Shown here: one piece after another, positions 48,151-59,084 of the stretch | Position numbering within the stretch: the stretch's first letter is position 1 | How the letters are laid out: every line of letters begins with the position of its first letter | Assembly (NCBI RefSeq): GCF_040054535.1 | Contig: NC_090785.1 | Location: 11,150,001-11,214,000, forward strand | Direction of reading: 5' to 3' | Source: Antennarius striatus | Lineage: Eukaryota > Chordata > Actinopteri > Lophiiformes > Antennariidae | Length of the DNA stretch: 64,000 nt | Notes under the pieces: generated by a model | Database searches by the model: none | Told to the model about the DNA's origin: nothing | What the model saw: only the letters and a program-made list of their open reading frames with translations | Position numbers and translations under genes: made by a program

Positions 48151-50559
48151 CTCAGGAGAACCATCACTATCTCCAAACACATCAGCAAAGTCTGTTGGGC
48201 TTTTCCTCAGAGTCTGCTCAGCAGGCAGTGTGTTGTCATTGTATGACGTCACAAACTTGAAGTCACTGGTTCTAGATCCTGTTGTCAGGTATGCGTCATA
48301 ATTGTAAGCGCTGCGCAAAGTTCCTGTGCCGTCAACATCTGCGTAATTAGGAGGCAGATAAGCGCCGGGGATGGTGACTGCTCCATCAAACAACAGTCTG
48401 GGTTTTCTCCTGCGACAAAACCTCACACCCAGGATGATGATGATGAAGGTGAGAAAGAAGGTGGACACACACACCAGAGCGATGATCAGATAAGACGTCA
48501 GTTTGGAATTCTTCTCGTCATAAGAAATGTCCTTCAGTTCTGGCACCTCAGCCAAGTTATCAGAGATGAGTAAATACATGGAGCAGGTGGCAGAGAGAGA
48601 GGGCTGTCCGTTATCTTTCACGGACACAATCAGGTTCTGTTTCATGCTGTCAGATTGTGAAATGTCCCGCTGGGTCCGGATCTCTCCGCTGTGGACACCA
48701 ATAGTGAAAAGTCCCGGATCGGTGGATTTGACTATCTGATAGGACAGCCAGGCGTTCTGTCCAGAGTCCGCGTCCACCGCTATCACTTTGGACACCACAG
48801 AGCCTCCGTGGGCAGCTTTGGGGACCAGCTCGGTCATGAACGAGCTGCCCTCCGGGGCGGGGTAGAGGATCTGAGGACAGTTGTCATTCACATCCGATAT
48901 GAACACACTGACGGTCACGTTGCTGCTGAGCGGAGGAGAACCGTTGTCTCTGGCCATCAGGTGGACTTGAAAACTCCTCATGTGTTCATAATCGAACGAC
49001 CTGACAGCGTGGATCACCCCCGTGTCTCCGTTCACAGACACGTAGGAGGACACCGGGGCACCGTTCACCTCACCGGCTAACACAGAATAAATCACGGTAC
49101 CGTTTTGTCTCCAGTCGGGGTCTCGAGCAGTAACGGAACATAAAGTGGAGCCAGCTTTGTTATTTTCACTCACATATGCGCTGTAGGACTGTTCCTCAAA
49201 CACAGGGGGGTTGTCGTTGATGTCTGCTACAGACAAGTGAAGACTTTTGGAGGAGGACAGAGGTGGAGAGCCCTCGTCAGTGGCAGTGATTGTAATGTTG
49301 TAATCAGACACCACTTCACGGTCCAGTTGTCCTGTGGTCACCAGAGAATAATAGTTTTTGATAGACGGAACCAACTTGAAAGGGACGTTTTGCTGAATAG
49401 AACAGCGGACCTGTCGGTTCTTCTCAGAGTCTCGATCCTGCACGTTAATGATGCCCACCTCTGTACCAGGTGACACGTTCTCAGCCACGGGATTGGTCAG
49501 AGATTTCAAGTTTATAACAGGAGCGTTGTCATTCACATCAGTAATCTCAATAACTAGAGTTGTGTATGACACTAACCCCAGACCATCTTTTGCGCTGATC
49601 TGCATTTCATATGAAGATTCTTTCTCATAATCAATATTTCCAGCTACTCTCACCTCTCCTGATTTAGAATCTAAAGAAAACAAATTGTTGTCATCAGAGA
49701 CATGATCAAACTCGTAGGAAATCTCACTGTTCACTCCCTCGTCTGCGTCAGTAGCACTCACTGTGATCACCAAAGTGTCCAGAGGAGAGTTTTCAGGCAG
49801 ACTGGCTTTATAGACCGACTGACTAAACACTGGAACGTTATCATTAGCATCCAGTACAGTGATGTGAATGACTACAGTACCTGATCTCTGAGGAGAGCCG
49901 CCATCAAATGCTGTTAGGAGCAAAACAATTTCCTTCTTATCCTCTCTGTCTAACTCTTTATTTAACACCAGTTCACAGTGTTTTCGTCCACCTGCTTTAT
50001 CGTTTACATTTAAATTGAAATGATCATTCTGCTGCAGTGAGTAGCCCTGAACAGCATTCTCTCCGATGTCTCCGTCGTGGGCCTCGCCTAGAAGAAAATG
50101 CGCACCCTTGAAAGTAGATTCCTGTATTTCAATCTTTAGTGAGTTCTCCTTAAACTGCGGTGAATTATCGTTGATGTCTTGAACGCGGACATTAACACGA
50201 TGCAGTTCTAGAGGATTTTCCAGCACAAGTTCCTGCTTTAGAACACACGACGCCTTTTTGGAACAAAGCGCTTCTCTGTCAATCCTCTCCTGAACGATCA
50301 GGTCTCCGGTGTTGAGATTCACACCGCAGTAATGAACACTGTTATCCTCCGTGTCGATGCGGGCCTTGCGAGCAGACAGTCTGGTTAAATCAAGTCCCAA
50401 ATCCTTGGCGATATTTCCAATTACAGATCCACGTTTCATCTCCTCCGGTATCGAGTAGATCACGTCTCCACAGATAAAGCGGGGGGCGAGGAAAACAGAA
50501 GCTAGGCCGCAGAGCAGTAACATTCTGTTGTTTCCCATTTTTACTGGGAGTTGGATCAT
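48151..50559 (-). CDS. VE8: gamma-type (Pcdh2) clustered protocadherin variable exon, second group
   Basis: Encodes 803 residues. M8 (50538), before [18 protein letters not shown], is a likely alternative start; the mature chain begins [15 protein letters not shown]2 ([36 protein letters not shown]) and EC3 ([20 protein letters not shown]) are the same as in VE9, residue for residue. It ends SDGSPE before a GTAGGACAT donor. If the donor is not used, 13 more codons follow before a stop; the same tail recurs at VE10 and VE12. The symbol is family-level. Confidence 0.96.
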
Positions 50560-50737
50560 TCACACACTGAAGTTATAAAATATGTCAATTATATAGCCGT
50601 GGTCCCTTCAAATAAAACACAAATGTTAGCTTTGCGATCAACGAAACTGTCGTTGTCTGATGCAGTCCAGTGGGAGAGACCGCACTTCATTCTTTGAGTC
50701 AGAACAGTGCGCATATCCCATTCTCTCGTTTATTGGT

Positions 50738-50755
50738 ACACACTGACACCATGAG
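50738..50755 (-). promoter_or_regulatory. VE8 conserved promoter element, diverged
   Basis: Gene strand ACTCATGGTGTCAGTGTG followed by TACCAA, close to the VE7 form and about 185 bp before the first ATG. Confidence 0.5.
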
Positions 50756-51435
50756 TACTTTTTAAGGTACAACAAGGAACTGTTTCACACATGTTTAAAG
50801 TTGATGACCAACGTAGATAGATACATTCTAATATCAGACTAAAAACAAAAAAAAAACATCAGGTGTCTGATAATTTTGAGTGTTGTTATTGTGACTATTG
50901 AATGAAATACAATTGAAAGATTATGTTTACATTAAGATAAATTAACATCATAATTTTGGGTCTTTCTGTTATAGTGAACAGCGTCTAGCGTTCTACCCTA
51001 ACTCCAGTTCCTTGTGTAAGGCAAAAACGTTACCCCAACCTAACCCTAACCCCTTTACATGCTTATTGCCACTCATCACTTACTGTTGGCTGAGACATGA
51101 CAGCAAAGTGCAAACAAGTCACTGATAAGTTCAGATAAATATTTATATTGTTTCATGTCTTAACTTGTGTAGCCCTGCGTTTAGTGGGGCTAATATTATT
51201 ATTAACAGATCGTTAATAAATAAATAGTTAATAAATAAAATGAAAAATATAAATATCAATTCACAGATAAAATTAGCTAGTTAAAACATTTTTAGAATGT
51301 TTAATTCAGGTTGGAGGAAATTAATTGTTTATTATGTTGAATTATTGTTTGAGGAAATGTGCGGTGTGTTCTGTGTATTGCTGAGAATACTGTCAGGCAA
51401 TTTTGTTTTACTCACGGGACATGTGAAAAAAAAGG

Positions 51436-51441
<6 letters not shown>

Positions 51442-51500
<59 letters not shown>
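51442..51500. repeat. (GA)n microsatellite
   Basis: About 29 uninterrupted GA units, leading directly into the GC-rich stretch to the right. Confidence 0.95.
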
Positions 51501-51501
<1 letters not shown>

Positions 51502-51850
51502 GGAGAGAAGTGCGAAGAGGCGGCTGAGATTAAGAGCGAAACGTACGAATTGATAACAGAGTGTGGCGGTGTCTAGTGCACGTTTCCACGAGTTTGGTCC
51601 TAATTTTGGAGCCAGTTGCCAAGGGAGGGACAAGAGTCGCTAGTTTTCGCTGCCGCAGAAGGAGCAGGTGTGGAGCAACTCTCCGCCGAGGAGCATCCAT
51701 TCTGGCGGACTGGGAGTTTGCTGGTGCAGCGCTACGAGCGCAGGAGCAGCCGCCGGACGGGATCGATACACCAAGAACTACAAGCACCAGGCCTGCAACG
51801 CACGTGGACTGGGTATTTAGGTATTTAGTTATTACTGCAGGCTTAGAGTA
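51501..51850. other. GC-rich stretch of unknown origin
   Basis: Clearly richer in G, C and CpG than its surroundings (GCCGCCGGACGGGATCGATA, CTCCGCCGAGGAGCATCC). It ends near CTTAGAGTAAGTTTTATTTC, which resembles a splice donor context. Open frames on both strands are short and match nothing I recognise. It could be the 5' part of an unidentified mobile element or a promoter-like first exon. Confidence 0.3.
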
Positions 51851-52034
51851 AGTTTTATTTCAGTACCTGTCGGGTTGTGTTTGTTTTATATTACTTGTTG
51901 AATTTTGTGATAATTCCATGCGTTCTGTGTGTTGACAATTACAGTACACGTAAGTTGTTAAATGTGATTGCATGTCATTCACTGAAAGGAATATTGAATA
52001 GTACTATCCCAGAGCTATAGGGAATGGTAAAGTA

Positions 52035-52685
52035 CAGGGAGTGCAGAATTATTAGGCAAGTTGTATTTTTTAGGATTAATTTTATTATTGAACAACAACC
52101 ATGTACTTAATGAACCTAAAAGACTCATTAATATCAAAGTTGAATATGTTTGGAAGTTGGAGTGGGGCTTGTGCCTTCTGGCACTCCAGTGATGTTGCAC
52201 CTCTGAAATATGGCAAAACTGGTGGCAAGTGGCATCTTGGCAGCTGCACGCTTGACTTTTCTCAGTTTATGGGCAGTTATTTTGTGGTTTTTCCACACGC
52301 TTCTTGCGACCCTGTTGACTATTTTGAAAAAACGCTTGATTGTTCGATGATCATGCTTCAGAAGCTTTGCCATTTTAAGAGTGCTGCATCCTTCTGCAGT
52401 ATATCTCACTATTTTTGATTTTTCAAAGCCTGTCAAGTCCCTCTTCTGACCCATTTTGCCGAAGGAAAGGAAGTTGCCTCATAATTATGCACAGTAATAG
52501 TCACCAACACACACAGATATCCTCCTAAAATAGCTAAAACTAAAAAAAAAAAACCCACTCCAACTTCCAAAAGTGTTCAGCTTTGATATTAATGAGTCTT
52601 TTGGGTTAATTAAGAACAGGGTTGTTGTTCAGTAACAAAATTAATCCTCAAAAATACAACTTGCCTAATAATTCTGCACTCCCTG
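52035..52685 (-). mobile_element. Tc1-like element, internally deleted, with long terminal inverted repeats
   Basis: A 651-bp element flanked by TA (52033-52034 and 52686-52687). Its terminal inverted repeats start CAGGGAGTGCAGAATTATTA and run about 132 bp (52035-52167 and 52554-52685) with few mismatches. The minus-strand frame from 52454 encodes MGQKRDLTGFEKSKIVRYTA and onward to HKLRKVKRAAAKMPLATSF, the N-terminal helix-turn-helix DNA-binding part of a Tc1/mariner transposase. The catalytic DDE domain is missing, so the copy cannot move by itself but could be moved by a full-length relative. Confidence 0.9.
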
Positions 52686-52740
52686 TAAATACAAATACAA
52701 AGCACCACCGGGAACTCAGGTTAGTCACCCATAGTATCTG

Positions 52741-52941
52741 CTAGGGACAGCAAAGGGGGGTACACTTGCTTTCTAAATATTATCTATCTGTTTATCTATC
52801 TATGTTTCCATCTTTCTATCTTTCCATCTTTCTATCTATCCATTTTATAGATAGTTTAATCGATGTTTCACCAGCTATTGTACTTCATTCTTTCTAGATA
52901 ATATTTAGAAACCAAGTGTAGCCCCCCTTTGCTGTCCCTAG
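52741..52941. repeat. 45-bp inverted repeat around a TATC-type microsatellite
   Basis: 52741-52785 (CTAGGGACAGCAAAGGGGGG and onward) and 52896-52941 are reverse complements with one mismatch and one indel. Between them are (CTAT)n and (TTTC)n-like runs. The right arm abuts LINE sequence. It may be a foldback element or the result of an inverted insertion event. Confidence 0.85.
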
Positions 52942-53625
52942 TCCTTGTGGTGGCCAGCGTCCTGTTGTACGCTGTGGTGTGTTTGGGAGGGAGCGTGACG
53001 AGGGTGGATCTCTCCAGGCTGCAAAAGCTGATCAGGCGGGCTAGCTCAGTGGTCTGAATGAAGCTGGACCCTCTGGCAACGGTGGCAGAGAAGAGAACCT
53101 TGGACAAACTGCTGGACATCATGAACAATGTCAGCCACCCTCTGCACTACGTTACTAACAACCAGAGAAGTCTGAGGAGCCTGAGCAGCCAGAGGCTGCC
53201 CCTCCCAACATGCAGGACCAACAGACTTAAGAACTCCTTCATCCCCCGAGCCATTAAACTGCTCAACTCCTCTCTAAAGAAGAAGAAAGTCTACGCGAGA
53301 GCTGATGGTTGACACACATAATACACCTAAAACAATGCAAACACTATAGACATTTCACACTACCCATGCCTAACTAGGCCTGTTTATTTTTATCTTTTTA
53401 TTCCTATGCCTATTTATGCCTTTATATTTGTATATTCTTGATGGGTTAATTATTAATCTTTCTATTTGGTGTTGGTACTACTTTGTATATGCTGGTACTT
53501 TCTGTGTTCTTTTTCTGTGTTTTTGTATACTCACTGTGCTGTGTGTAGTGCGACGGAGTAATTAATTTCCCTGACGGAACCTCCTTAAAGGATCAATAAA
53601 GTTCTAGTCTTCTCTCTCTCTACTT
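52942..53625 (+). mobile_element. L2-like LINE, 3' terminal fragment
   Basis: Encodes VVASVLLYAVVCLGGSVTRV, LSRLQKLIRRASS, then after a break MKLDPLATVAEKRTLDKLL, DIMNNVSHPLHYV and FIPRAIKLLNSSL. These match the end of an L2/CR1-like reverse transcriptase ORF, from a different subfamily than the copies at 34318 and 41539. It ends GGATCAATAAAGTTCTAGTC, followed by short simple repeats. Confidence 0.8.
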
Positions 53626-54089
53626 TAGATAGATGGATGGATGGAAGGACGGACGAACGGATAGATAACAATCCCAGTTGACTCGACACAACATATTGAA
53701 CCACCATGACCGCCATGTCTCAAAATGTTCACAGATATAGCTAAAAAAAACTGCATCACCACATCACCACCACCATAAACGACAACAGATCAGCACTAAG
53801 AATAGAGAAACAATAACGTTAATGTTGGAAAGATGAGCCATGCCATCGAACGGAAACTCAGCGCAACAGAATTTAAAAAAGGCTTAAAAACTTCATAAAC
53901 GTTGGGTTATTGTTTGTACAACTTCAGAATTTTAAGACAACAGGTGGAAGCAGAGATCATGACTTCTTAACCAAAACCAAAAAAAACTGTTGCTAAGCAT
54001 CACAAAATGAAAAAGGGTTGAACACAATGCATCAGAAATTAAACGTTCTGTAAGTTCGCCAAGAATTCAAGTCTGTGATCACTTCCTAC

Positions 54090-56522
54090 CTCAGGTGAGC
54101 AGTCGCTATCTCCAAACACATCAGCAAAGTCTGTTGGGCTTTTCCTCAGAGTCTGCTCAGCAGGCAGTGTGTTGTCATTGTATGACGTCACAAACTTGAA
54201 GTCACTGGTTCTAGATCCTGTTGTCAGGTATGCGTCATAATTGTAAGCGCTGCGCAAAGTTCCTGTGCCGTCAACATCTGCGTAATTAGGAGGCAGATAA
54301 GCGCCGGGGATGGTGACTGCTCCATCAAACAACAGTCTGGGTTTTCTCCTGCGACAAAACCTCACACCCAGGATGATGATGATGAAGGTGAGAAAAAAGG
54401 TGGACACACACACCAGAGCGATGATCAGATAAGACGTCAGTTTGGAATTCTTCTCGTCATAAGAAATGTCCTTCAGTTCTGGCACCTCAGCCAAGTTATC
54501 AGAGATGAGTAAATACATGGAGCAGGTGGCAGAGAGAGAGGGCTGTCCGTTATCTTTCACGGACACAATCAGGTTCTGTTTCATGCTGTCAGATTGTGAA
54601 ATGTCCCGCTGGGTCCGGATCTCTCCGCTGTGGACACCAATAGTGAAAAGTCCCGGATCGGTGGATTTGACTATCTGATAGGACAGCCAGGCGTTCTGTC
54701 CAGAGTCCGCGTCCACCGCTATCACTTTGGACACCACAGAGCCTCCGTGGGCAGCTTTGGGGACCAGCTCGGTCATGAACGAGCTGCCCTCCGGGGCGGG
54801 GTACAGGATCTGAGGACAGTTGTCATTCACATCCGATATGAACACACTGACGGTCACGTTGCTGCTGAGCGGAGGAGAACCGTTGTCTCTGGCCATCAGG
54901 TGGACTTGAAAACTCCTCATGTGTTCATAATCGAACGACCTGACAGCGTGGATCACCCCCGTGTCTCCGTTCACAGACACGTAGGAGGACACCGGGGCAC
55001 CGTTCACCTCACCGGCTAACACAGAATAAATCACGGTACCGTTTTGTCTCCAGTCGGGGTCTCGAGCAGTAACGGAACATAAAGTGGAGCCAGCTTTGTT
55101 ATTTTCACTCACATATGCGCTGTAGGACTGTTCCTCAAACACAGGGGGGTTGTCGTTGATGTCTGCTACAGACAAGTGAAGACTTTTGGAGGAGGACAGA
55201 GGTGGAGAGCCCTCGTCAGTGGCAGTGATTGTAATGTTGTAATCAGACACCACTTCACGGTCCAGTTGTCCTGTGGTCACCAGAGAATAATAGTTTTTGA
55301 TAGACGGAACCAACTTGAAAGGGACGTTTTGCTGAATAGAACAGCGGACCTGTCGGTTCTTCTCAGAGTCTCGATCCTGCACGTTAATGATGCCCACCTC
55401 TGTACCAGGTGACACGTTCTCAGCCACGGGATTGGTCAGAGATTTCAAGTTTATAACAGGAGCGTTGTCATTCACATCAGTAATCTCAATAACTAGAGTT
55501 GTGTATGACACTAACCCCAGACCATCTTTTGCGCTGATCTGCATTTCATATGAAGATTCTTTCTCATAATCAATATTTCCAGCTACTCTCACCTCTCCTG
55601 ATTTAGAATCTAAAGAAAACAAATTGTTGTCATCAGAGACATGATCAAACTCGTAGGAAATCTCACTGTTCACTCCCTCGTCTGCGTCAGTAGCACTCAC
55701 TGTGATCACCAAAGTGTCCAGAGGAGAGTTTTCAGGCAGACTGGCTTTATAGACCGACTGACTAAACACTGGAACGTTATCATTAGCATCCAGTACAGTG
55801 ATGTGAATGACTACAGTACCTGATCTCTGAGGAGAGCCGCCATCAAATGCTGTTAGGAGCAAAACAATTTCCTTCTTATCCTCTCTGTCTAACTCTTTAT
55901 TTAACACCAGTTCACAGTGTTTTCGTCCACCTGCTTTATCGTTTACATTTAAATTGAAATGATCATTCTGCTGCAGTGAGTAGCCCTGAACAGCATTCTC
56001 TCCGATGTCTCCGTCGTGGGCCTCGCCTAGAAGAAAATGCGCACCCTTGAAAGTAGATTCCTGTATTTCAATCTTTAGTGAGTTCTCCTTAAACTGCGGT
56101 GAATTATCGTTGATGTCTTGAACGCGGACATTAACACGATGCAGTTCTAGAGGATTTTCCAGCACAAGTTCCTGCTTTAGAACACACGACGCCTTTTTGG
56201 AACAAAGCGCTTCTCTGTCAATCCTCTCCTGAACGATCAGGTCTCCGGTGTTGAGATTCACACCGCAGTAATGAACACTGTTATCCTCCGTGTCGATGCG
56301 GGCCTTGCGAGCAGACAGTCTGGTTAAATCAAGTCCCAAATCCTTGGCGATATTTCCAATTACAGATCCACGTTTCATCTCCTCCTGTATCGAGTAGGTA
56401 ACATCTCCGCAGACAGGGTGGAGGACGAGGGAAATAAAAGCAAGGCCGCAGAGCAGCGCAAATCTTTTAAAACCCATTGTTTCCGAAAAAGAGAAATGTC
56501 GCACTACGTTATAACCCATCAA
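54090..56522 (-). CDS. VE9: gamma-type (Pcdh2) clustered protocadherin variable exon, second group
   Basis: Encodes 811 residues; M16 (56477) is the likelier start, as in VE7. The exon is a three-part mosaic. The promoter and signal peptide follow VE7. The mature chain from EC1 onward equals VE8, apart from the first residues ([13 protein letters not shown] against [13 protein letters not shown]). The 3' end SDCSPE before a GTAGGAAGTG donor is its own. No nucleotide difference from VE8 was seen over about 54798-56376. VE8 and VE9 should therefore present the same adhesive surface under different promoters. The symbol is family-level. Confidence 0.96.
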
Positions 56523-56667
56523 ACCAGCGATGAACTCAAATACAAAACCTTCACACTCTTGTCATGCACGACCTGTTCCTCTCAGCTGTGGTATAAAGGA
56601 ATACTCCGGCGCTCGGATATTTGACACAGAAAGGGTGCGTTCTCTCCGAGTCTCCTCGTTTAATGGT

Positions 56668-56685
56668 GCACACTGACACCATGAG
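56668..56685 (-). promoter_or_regulatory. VE9 conserved promoter element, diverged
   Basis: The same sequence as at VE7 (gene strand GCTCATGGTGTCAGTGTG), which fits the VE7-type 5' end of this exon. Confidence 0.5.
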
Positions 56686-59084
56686 CATTTGTTAAGGTAC
56701 AACAAGTTGATGTCGAGAAATCATTTCTACTAATATTTCTACTAATAGTACGATTGAAAATAATTCTCATAATATCTATATGATATCAGATTTTTTACAT
56801 TATCCGTTTGTGTCATTGAAAGTATACCAAAACTAGTATCAACTTTATTAAAAGTGTCTCAGAAAAGTCTTGGAATTCAAGTAATTTTTAGTGTTTAAAA
56901 AAATAAGACACAGCGAAAATGTAACATGCATATAGAGACTATAATCGTTATTTTCTTTAATTGATTTATTATTTTATTTTTGTAAACCTCAAATCTATTA
57001 ACGCAACCTCACATTTAGTAATGCATATGTCGTTTTGAGGAATTTTAACCATACTGTTTCCTCCTCTTCGTACCTGAACGTCACACATGGTCGAAAAGTG
57101 AAAATATTAAAAGCACTCTAGTACACATTCTGTGCTTACATACTATGAAAAGAATAATCTTCAAATGTGCAGTGATATACTCTATATGTTAAAGACGCTT
57201 TTTAACGTGCGATTTTAAACGACTATTGTCCCTGCATAATGGAACAATTCATATTCTAAGATAGGATAACAACACACCAACGTGACTGCGTCTCTAACAA
57301 ATGAAATTGTAATTTCGCCAGCGATTTCACGTTTGGTTGATAGCAAGCTCAAGAAACATTTTTGAAAGGCGCATTTTTCAAAGAGACACAGTAAATAATT
57401 GTCATTCACAAGAGACCTTAAAAACGTTAAACTAAAGGATAGGAATGGAATAACAGCACACAAGCTAAGCTGTTAGAGTATATGCACCGCTCACAAACTG
57501 TGGTTAAGAAATGAACAGCTAACAAGTATCGATAAAAAAGCGGTACTTCAGATGAATGCAAAATAATTGCAAAATACAGATTTAAAATACGACAGAACGA
57601 ACCTGGTTACTGATGATAAGCCTGAAGACAACCTATTGAACCACATTTCAGCAAAGTGTAAAATGAAACGCGCATGTCAAGGAGAAAGAAATAGAGGTAG
57701 GACAACTTCTGAAACTGCAAAAACCAAACAGCCACAATTCAGCACCAAGGACAGCGATACAAGTGTAGAGGAGTTAAATTGTTATTTACTTTTGAGCCTT
57801 TTGTCGGGTTTATGTGAATTTTATAGAGACGTTGGTGTTCTTGTTTTTCTTTCGTGTTTATTGCGAAGCTTGCCTTGTGCGCACTTCGTGGCTTCTGTAC
57901 CTTCTGTGCTTCCGTAGCTCCTCCCGTCTGTCCCTCAATGATGCGCTGCATTCTGAAGTTGGGTTATATGTGAGAGAGCCGCTCCGCTGTTTTCTTATTT
58001 AGTCTTTTAGACCTGAGCTGTTTTCGTTGTAACCTCCAATACATAACAACAGATAATGTTCTCATGTTACTCGCAGTTTTAATTTGTATTTGGCATTCTT
58101 TTATAAGATTTTTGTACTGATGTAAAAGTTTGGCGCCAGAGCTGAGACATAATTGATAGTCCCGGTCTGGTAAAAATGCCGCGAAGACGGTGGAGCATAA
58201 ATACCAAACGTAACATTTATTATTTATGTTTTAGGAGCGGAGGTGCAGACGCAGAAATCGGGGAGAATTAATGTATATTGTCTCCTACAGATATGACTTT
58301 GTTTTTGAATGTTAGAAATCACTTTGGATATTTTGTTCAGCAACAATTATTTGATTTGTTCACAGGTGTCACTGCTTGATTTGCTTTATGCTGCCTTCCC
58401 GAAATTTATCATATTGTAAATATCAATTGTGTCCAAATAATTTGTGTTGACTCCGTCAGATCAATTTGTGCAGTAGATTAAATTCAAGTCCTGTTATATT
58501 TATAATACATTTATATGTACTGTATTGGAGGACTAGTGTTAGCCTCAAGAGAATGATGCGCTGCATTGCTGATGGAGCGGAGGTGCAGAAGCAGACATTA
58601 AGGAGACTAAATATTGTCTCCTACAGAAAACTATTTGAGTCATCATTTTGCCTCCCTATTCACAACCGTTACACAGGCAGCATTATACTACAGCTTTATG
58701 AGAGTGCAAAATAAACAGGAGCAATCAAAAGTTTAGATGAAAAAAAAACAATAAATATACTTCAACAAGCGCTGCAATACAGTATACATGTGTGTTTGTG
58801 TAATATCCGAGAGAGATGGTTTTCACAATACTGCAAAAAATAAAATTGAAATGTGATCAACTTGATCTGTTATTATTTTGAGTACGGAGAGATTAAGTGA
58901 CTGGATACTGACAGCTGAAAGTGCAATTGTTTTCCAATATTAATAACTTCGGGAACAAGTTTGGCGTGATTGAAAATATATACTGAAGTTACCACAAAAA
59001 ACAAAAAAAAAGTAAAGCACAGGACAAAAGAAACATGTATCTTCAGGAAATGTAAAAGGAATATAGTGATTTATTATGTCCTAC
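56686..59084. repeat. Noncoding block, copy 2 of 3 (between VE9 and VE10)
   Basis: The duplicate of 45755-48150 with scattered differences and a few short indels. It keeps the internal repeat at 58240/58280 and 58574/58616. No gene was recognised. Confidence 0.85.

Larger units (their letters stand above)
50756..54089. other. Transposon-rich gap between VE8 promoter and VE9
   Basis: Unlike the VE7-VE8 and VE9-VE10 gaps, this one is not one of the three block copies. It contains a GA microsatellite, a GC-rich stretch of unknown origin, a Tc1-like element, an inverted repeat and a LINE end. The rest (50760-51440, 53640-54089) is AT-rich with no recognised gene. Confidence 0.7.

Noticed and set aside
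51040-51055. CCTAACCCTAACCC as a telomere-like repeat
   Set aside because: Only two units; chance is sufficient.
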